NCBI GenBank assembly: GCA_027257055.1
Contig: JAPVLO010000097.1
Location: 3,782,001-3,846,000, forward strand
Origin: Cephalopachus bancanus
Lineage: Eukaryota; Chordata; Mammalia; Primates; Tarsiidae
DNA length: 64,000 nucleotides
Direction: 5' to 3'
Part shown: piece after piece, positions 59,268 through 64,000 of the stretch
Position numbering within the stretch: position 1 is the stretch's first letter
How the letters are laid out: every line of letters starts with the position of its first letter
The notes under the pieces: model-generated
Database searches by the model: none
The model's input: only the letters and a program-made list of their open reading frames with translations
Told to the model about the DNA's origin: nothing
Position numbers and translations under genes: made by a program

Positions 59268-60204
59268 AAGGGTGAGATAACACCTCATTGTGGGTTTGAT
59301 TTCTGATTATAAGTGATGCTGAATATCTTTTCATAAACTTTTTGGCCATTTTTATGACTTATTTAGAAAAATGTCTGTTCAGGTCCATTGCTCATTTTCA
59401 CAATTGATTTTTTTTTTAACTATTGAGTTTTTAAATAAATTTTAATATTACCTTTTATCAGATAAATTGTTTGCAAATATTTCCTTCCATCCCATCTTTT
59501 GCCTTTCTATTTTATTGATTGCTTCCTTAGTTGTGCAAAAACGTTTTATTTTATTTTCTGTTTAGTTGTTATTTTTTTTCCTGATTGATTTGGTTAAGAA
59601 TTACAGTAACATATTTCACTGGCAATGTGCTATGACAAGTGAAAAGGCATAATATGCATCCTAAGATTTGTTCCCGACCTTAATAGTAATACCTCTAAGG
59701 TTTAGCAGTAATATGATTTTGCTATAGTTTTCTTTTTTTAAAACAGGTGTTATTTATTAGGTTAAAACACATTTTATTTTAATTGTGTTTTGCTCAGAGA
59801 TTTTATTTTAAATGAATGTTGTGTTTTCCTACATTTAGTAGGGGCAGCTATTAAAATAATTATGTTCTTCACCTTTAATATGGCAATACAATGAATTATA
59901 ATAGATCTTTCAATTTTGAGTCACCTTCACATTTCTTGACTATAGCTTTGGGTAAATTGTTATTATTTTGTATTCATTGGCTTACTTGCCAATATTTAAA
60001 TTTTTGCATTTATCCTTTTATCAGTTTCTCTCTATCCAGTGTAGGTCCTACGTCTTAATGAGTTTCATTAAGCTATTTCAGCAATTTATTTATTTTCTAT
60101 TTTCTGGAACATTGTACATGAAATAGAGATCTCTTTCTTAAAGGCTAAATAAAACTCCCTTGGTAAATCATAATAGAAAGTATGTTTCAGAAAAGTATTT
60201 AGAT
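59268..60204 (-). mobile_element. old L1M, ORF2 segment
   Basis: Antisense L1M: 'gtgagataacacctcattgtg', 'gatgctgaatatcttttcat', 'tttttggccatttttatgac', later 'gtgttttcctacatttagt' and 'taatatggcaatacaatg'. No open frame. Confidence 0.7.
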
Positions 60205-62538
60205 TGGCTCAGGGGAAGATGGCGGTCGAGCCAGTCGGACTTTGTGAGTCCCCATGTGAGTGTGTGAGTGTATGAAAAATTTTGTGTATGTGCTGGTGAG
60301 CGAGTGGGCGTGTGAGTGGTTGACTGAGTGAGGGCTAGGGAGGTAGCGGCCAAGGCTCTCCTGGTGCAGCAGCTAGTGACACAGTGTCTGGGCGTGGACT
60401 CTAGCAATTCCCAGGACGCAGAAGCCGAGCGCCATTTTCTCTTTCTTTTCTTTCTTTTTTTTGTTTAAATCAACAAACCCTCCTTGGCAAGAAAACGCTG
60501 AGAGAGACTGTCTAAGTGAGTGGGTGGCCAGGCCCCTTGGGCAACAGCAGGTACTGTAGCTTCTCTACTTCATCCTTGGCTCTTCCCTGGTCACAGAAAT
60601 GGAGCACCATTGTTTTTTCAAAAAGGACAGAAATTTTCCTTTGGAAAAGTGGCAAGGAGACACTATTGGCCCAGGCACTCCCACACCATTGAAGCAGGAG
60701 AGAGACTGCTCCAGGCTTTGCCTCATCACTTCAGCACTTTGTAGGGCACTGGAAGGGGCTGCAGGTGGAGTCCAGAGGCAAGTTCCCACGGAAGAAGACA
60801 AGAGAGGTACCCCACCACCATATTGAAGGGAGGTCACGAAAGTGCTCTAACTTGCTCATCATGGACCAACAGATCTGACCTGTGACGGGTGGATCAACTA
60901 CTTAGGGCTTGATCATGACCCAAAGAGAATATCCAGAGAGCACAAACTGCAGAGGGACCTGACGAGTGCTGAGTTCCAGGCGCCCCACCCCCTACAACTG
61001 AGGGATAAAGGGTGTGGCCAGAAAAGGAGGAGGAAAAATTCCAAAGAGATCAGTGGTGAGTCTGGGGCTGACACAAACCCCCTCCTTCCCAGCAATCGTC
61101 TGAATGACAGACCCACACAGCTGGGCCACAACTGAGAGGGACAAACCCAGGCAGAGCCTGGAAATAAGTCACAATAGGAGAGCTCCATTCCAGGATAGGC
61201 CTGGCTGTGGCACCCCGGTGAGAGTACATACCTGGGGAAAAGACAGTCCCATACCTCCCCACCAGAGATCTCCCTGACCCCCATAGTGGGAGGGGAGGCC
61301 TGCAGCCCCACCCACCTCCACTGTCCCTCCTACTTCCCTGCTTCATTCCCTGACGAGAGAATGAAAGAGGTAGCTCTCCAGGAGAAACTTAATTAGAGGA
61401 ACAATTACAGAACCTGCCACAAGAGGGCAGGTTTTTTGTTTGTTTTTGTTTTATAAATTTTCAATTATTTTTTAATTAAAGCAAATTTCTTTTGACTGTT
61501 TGCTTGTTAGTGCATTTATTTTTAAAATATTTTCCTTTGTGCATGCATGTGTATGTGAGAGTTTGATCTGCATCCCCTCACACAATTTTTTTTTTTTTTT
61601 TTTTTTTTTTGAGTTGGAGTCTCACTCTGTCGCCCAGACTAGAGTGCAGTGGCCGCTTCCGGCCACTGCAGCCTCTACCTGCTGGGCTCTGGTGATCCTT
61701 CCAAGTAGCTGGAACTACAGGTGCGTGCTACCACACCCGGCTAATTTTTGATTTATTGTAGAGATGAGGTCTCGCCAAATTGCACACGGGCTCAGGCAAT
61801 CCACTCACCTCAGCCTCCCAAAGCATGGGATTACAAGCTGAGCCGCCGAGCCCGGCTTTTTTTTTAATTTTTCTTTTCTTTTTCTGTTTCTTTCTTTTGT
61901 TGTTTTCTGTTTTCGTGTGTATGTGAATGATTGAGTATTCATCTTTCAATTTTGTTGTGGTTGTTGGTTTTTGTTCTTCTAGGTCTTTTTTATATTAATT
62001 TTTTATAGTTTAAGGGGAATGTCAATAGATGTGTGAGGTATTGACCTGAATCCCCTTTTTTCCCCCTCTTCTCTTCAGTCTCTGTTTTTCTTCTCTATTC
62101 ACTTTGTGCTAGGTATATGTGTGTGTGTTTAGTTCGTGGGGGTCTTTTTGTTGCTGATTGTTTTGTTTCGCATTGTTGTTATTCCAGTTTGTTTTGGAGT
62201 GTGTGTATGAGTTCACTTGCTTTGGCATTTGTTTCTGCTTTGCATTGTCAGATAGAGTGGTAGTGGGGAGGGGGTCTCAGGGAACACATACCACAATAAG
62301 TGAACATTGTAATTTACAAGTAGTTTCTGAATCTTAGTGCTCCATCCTCTACTTTATTTGAATTTCAAAAACTGCGAGAGAGAGCAAAGCTTCCCATCCA
62401 CTATACTATTTCAAAATAGAACAAATCCAGAGTCTGGGTCAGGGAAGAATAGAGGTCTGAGTAAATGTCAGAAGAGAAAGCCTCTCTCACTGACACTGAA
62501 TAACAGAACTAAAGTGAAAAACAAGAGATCTGTCACAA
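60205..62538 (+). promoter_or_regulatory. L1 copy E 5'UTR / internal promoter region
   Basis: YY1-type AAGATGGCGG at 60216-60225 near the 5' end, a GC-rich central part (60440-61420) and a T/TG-rich 3' part. Open frames here on both strands (for example 60913-61311 minus, 60520-60744 plus) mirror those of copy 1 5'UTR and are not supported as genes. Confidence 0.75.
61611..61857 (-). mobile_element. Alu SINE in copy E 5'UTR, with small deletions
   Basis: Dimer with T tail 61587-61610. It lacks short stretches in both arms (around 61700 and 61780), so it is shorter than the others. The right-arm hairpin is perfect. Confidence 0.94.
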
Positions 62539-63493
62539 ATGAGGAAAAGCCAAAGGAAGACCGCAGGCAATTTCAAGTGTACCAAAGATAAAACTCCTGA
62601 AAAATCAGACCTTCGTGCCCAAACAATGGAAACCACCAAAGACTGTCCCCAGAATATGACAAGGATTAGGGAATGGTTGGAAAGAATGAATAGGACTCAA
62701 GAAAGACAAGATGCAACACTGAAAGAACTTGTAACAGAGATTTTGGCAATAAAAAAATTTCATCCAGGAAAAAAATAACAAGATGACAATCATGGAAAGC
62801 AGAATTAATCTTGCTGAAGAAAGAATCTCAGAACTTGAAGACAAGAACATGGAATTAATCCGATGTGTAAAAAACATAGAAAGAAGGTTCAGAAAGAAAG
62901 AATAAAGCCTACAACTATGTGGTTATATCAAGAGGCAGAACCTATGCCGGACTGGTATTCCAGAAGAAGAAAGAGAAATGGAGAACAACTTGTAGCAAAT
63001 ATTCCAGGGAGTAATTGAAGAAAACTTTTCCCATCTCGCCACAGATGTGACCAGCCAAGCAAAAGACATCAAATAAGAAGATCAACCCCTAGAAACATAG
63101 TAATTTGCCTACACAAAGTAGGCACAAAAGAAAAAATTCTAAAGGCAGCAAGAGAGAAAAGTCAGACTACCTACTGGGGAAAACCAATCAGAATAGCAGC
63201 GGATCTATCAGCAGAAACACTATAAGCAAGAAGGGACTGGAGCCCTATATTCAAAGTCTTCAAAGATAGACAATTTCAACCAAAAATTTCTTATCCAGCC
63301 AAGCTCAGCTTCATCAGTGATGGAGAATTAAAATCCTTCCTAGACATCCAATCCCTAAGAGATAATGCAGTTTTCAGATCAACTCTACAAGAGACACTTA
63401 AAAAGGTTTTAAGCTCGGAAGAAAGAAGAAAGATTGACCACACACTTCCCAAGAGAGCAGCAGAGCACAGAATCAACAGAGAATGCAACATAG
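62539..63493 (+). pseudogene. L1 copy E ORF1 (ORF1p), broken
   Basis: Begins MRKSQRKT at 62539. Open to 62778, where an A-tract frameshift (about 62752-62775) occurs within the coiled coil. The RNA-binding part follows with ADLSAET at about 63198-63219 and a stop TAA at 63223-63225, where copy 1 has CAA. The C-terminal part runs to TAG at 63491-63493, beyond the usual stop, which is mutated. Confidence 0.9.
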
Positions 63494-63572
63494 CAAGATA
63501 CTTGAAAACACACACATACATTAACTCCAAAATCAAAAGAAAACAAGCTAGGGAAAACTTTATAAGAACCTC

Positions 63573-63650
63573 ATGACAGGGATAAACAATCATATTTCAA
63601 TAATCAGCCTGAATGTGAATGGACTAAATGCACCATTGAAAAGACACAGA
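63573..63650 (+). pseudogene. L1 copy E ORF2, first codons only
   Basis: MTGINNHISIISLNVNGLN start, cut after AAAAGACACAGA by the 5' end of copy F. Confidence 0.88.
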
Positions 63651-64000
63651 GGACTTCTGGCAAGATGGTGATGAGGCAGCCTGGTCTATGAGACCCTATG
63701 CAAAGGAGAAGGCAGAGGGTCTCTTGCTCTCTCCCCAGGGGCTGCGGATCCCAACCTCAGCAGCCTGCTCTTAACACGGAGCTCGGCCTTCACCACCACT
63801 GGGGCATTGTGGCAGTCTGGACAGCCACTGCAGCCTCAGACAGCAGCCGCCAGTGCTGCTGAGGCCTCCATGGCAGCCATAGTGCAGCATGCCACCCTTG
63901 CCTGAGGCGATCCACAACTTCAGTCCTTGAAGCCCCTGCAGGCAAGATCTGCTGGGATCGCTGCCACCTCTGCTGCCACCTTGACATCCTGCTGGCCATG
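63651..64000 (+). mobile_element. L1 (copy F), 5' end of a different L1 subfamily; runs off window
   Basis: Begins GGACTTCTGGCAAGATGGTG, a typical L1 5' terminus, and continues as GC-rich, CTG/CAG-rich 5'UTR sequence unlike the 5'UTR of copies 1 and E. Insertion at the start of copy E ORF2 dates it as younger than copy E. The minus-strand open frame across it is a by-product of the GC content. Confidence 0.75.

Larger units (their letters stand above)
60205..63650 (+). mobile_element. L1 (copy E), 5' half, interrupted by another L1
   Basis: Starts near GGCTCAGGGGAAGATGGCGG. The 5'UTR (60205-62538) carries an Alu, followed by ORF1 and the first ~26 codons of ORF2, where copy F begins at 63651. 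Same lineage as copy 1, with which it shares most of its 5'UTR. The 3' half, if present, lies beyond the window. Confidence 0.93.

Noticed and set aside
60913..61311. 132-codon minus-strand open frame
   Set aside because: Inside the GC-rich L1 copy E 5'UTR; the equivalent region of copy 1 gives similar chance frames with no conserved domain.
63790..63999. Minus-strand open frame rich in Ala/Trp/Gln
   Set aside because: Falls in the 5'UTR of L1 copy F, opposite the element strand; explained by GC-rich CTG/CAG content.
1..64000. CRISPR arrays, operons, phage or plasmid modules, tRNA or rRNA genes
   Set aside because: Nothing of this kind is visible; regular short repeats are microsatellites, and Pol III boxes belong to Alu elements.

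Overview
This 64 kb window is AT-rich mammalian chromosomal DNA, and I find no intact host gene in it. Eleven dimeric 7SL-derived Alu elements plus one free right arm identify a primate. The Alus are not the human J/S/Y types: they share a one-base deletion in the Pol III A box (TGGCTCAGCCTG) and a GTGGCCG-loop-CGGCCAC hairpin in the right arm. They also do not look like the lemur/galago Alus I know. Together with the L1 lineage this suggests a non-anthropoid primate, most plausibly a tarsier; the species call is inference.

Layout. 0-13.5 kb: sparse ancient repeats (an internally deleted DD34D mariner, an LTR-like element, MER5, MER20, L2, MIR) with two Alus and one truncated L1. 13.5-24.5 kb: an old antisense L1M into which a full-length 7.2 kb L1 (13977-21182, exact 13-bp target duplication) and two Alus were inserted. 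A third Alu lies just beyond its 5' end. 25.5-28.4 kb: a sense L1M interrupted by a Tigger-type DNA transposon. 28.4-33.6 kb: mostly unassigned sequence, including a repeat-poor island at about 30.5-32.3 kb. 33.7-49.8 kb: a third antisense L1M carrying nested younger L1s: a head-to-tail antisense pair (35291-43131), another antisense copy with an internal deletion (43466-48875) and a short sense copy inside the latter. 49.8-60.2 kb: MIR, L1M/HAL1-like, MER5 and unassigned sequence. 60.2-64 kb: a sense L1 with 5'UTR, ORF1 and the first codons of ORF2, interrupted at 63651 by the 5' end of a second, different L1 that runs off the window.

All L1 ORF1/ORF2 and transposase reading frames are broken by stops, frameshifts, insertions or deletions, so the encoded endonuclease, reverse transcriptase and RNA-binding proteins are recognisable but not functional here. 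The insertion order can be read from target-site duplications: L1M and DNA transposons first, then the lineage L1s, then most Alus.

I did not find a new gene system. The most unusual features are three snap-back inverted duplications (9137-9501, 24233-24275, 27940-28065), two of which are clearly derived from an adjacent stretch of an old repeat; the A-box and hairpin changes that define the Alu lineage; a patch of L1 5'UTR sequence copied into an L1 ORF1; a small LTR-like core (34051-34150); and two diverged copies of an unidentified repeat near 11.9 and 13.4 kb.
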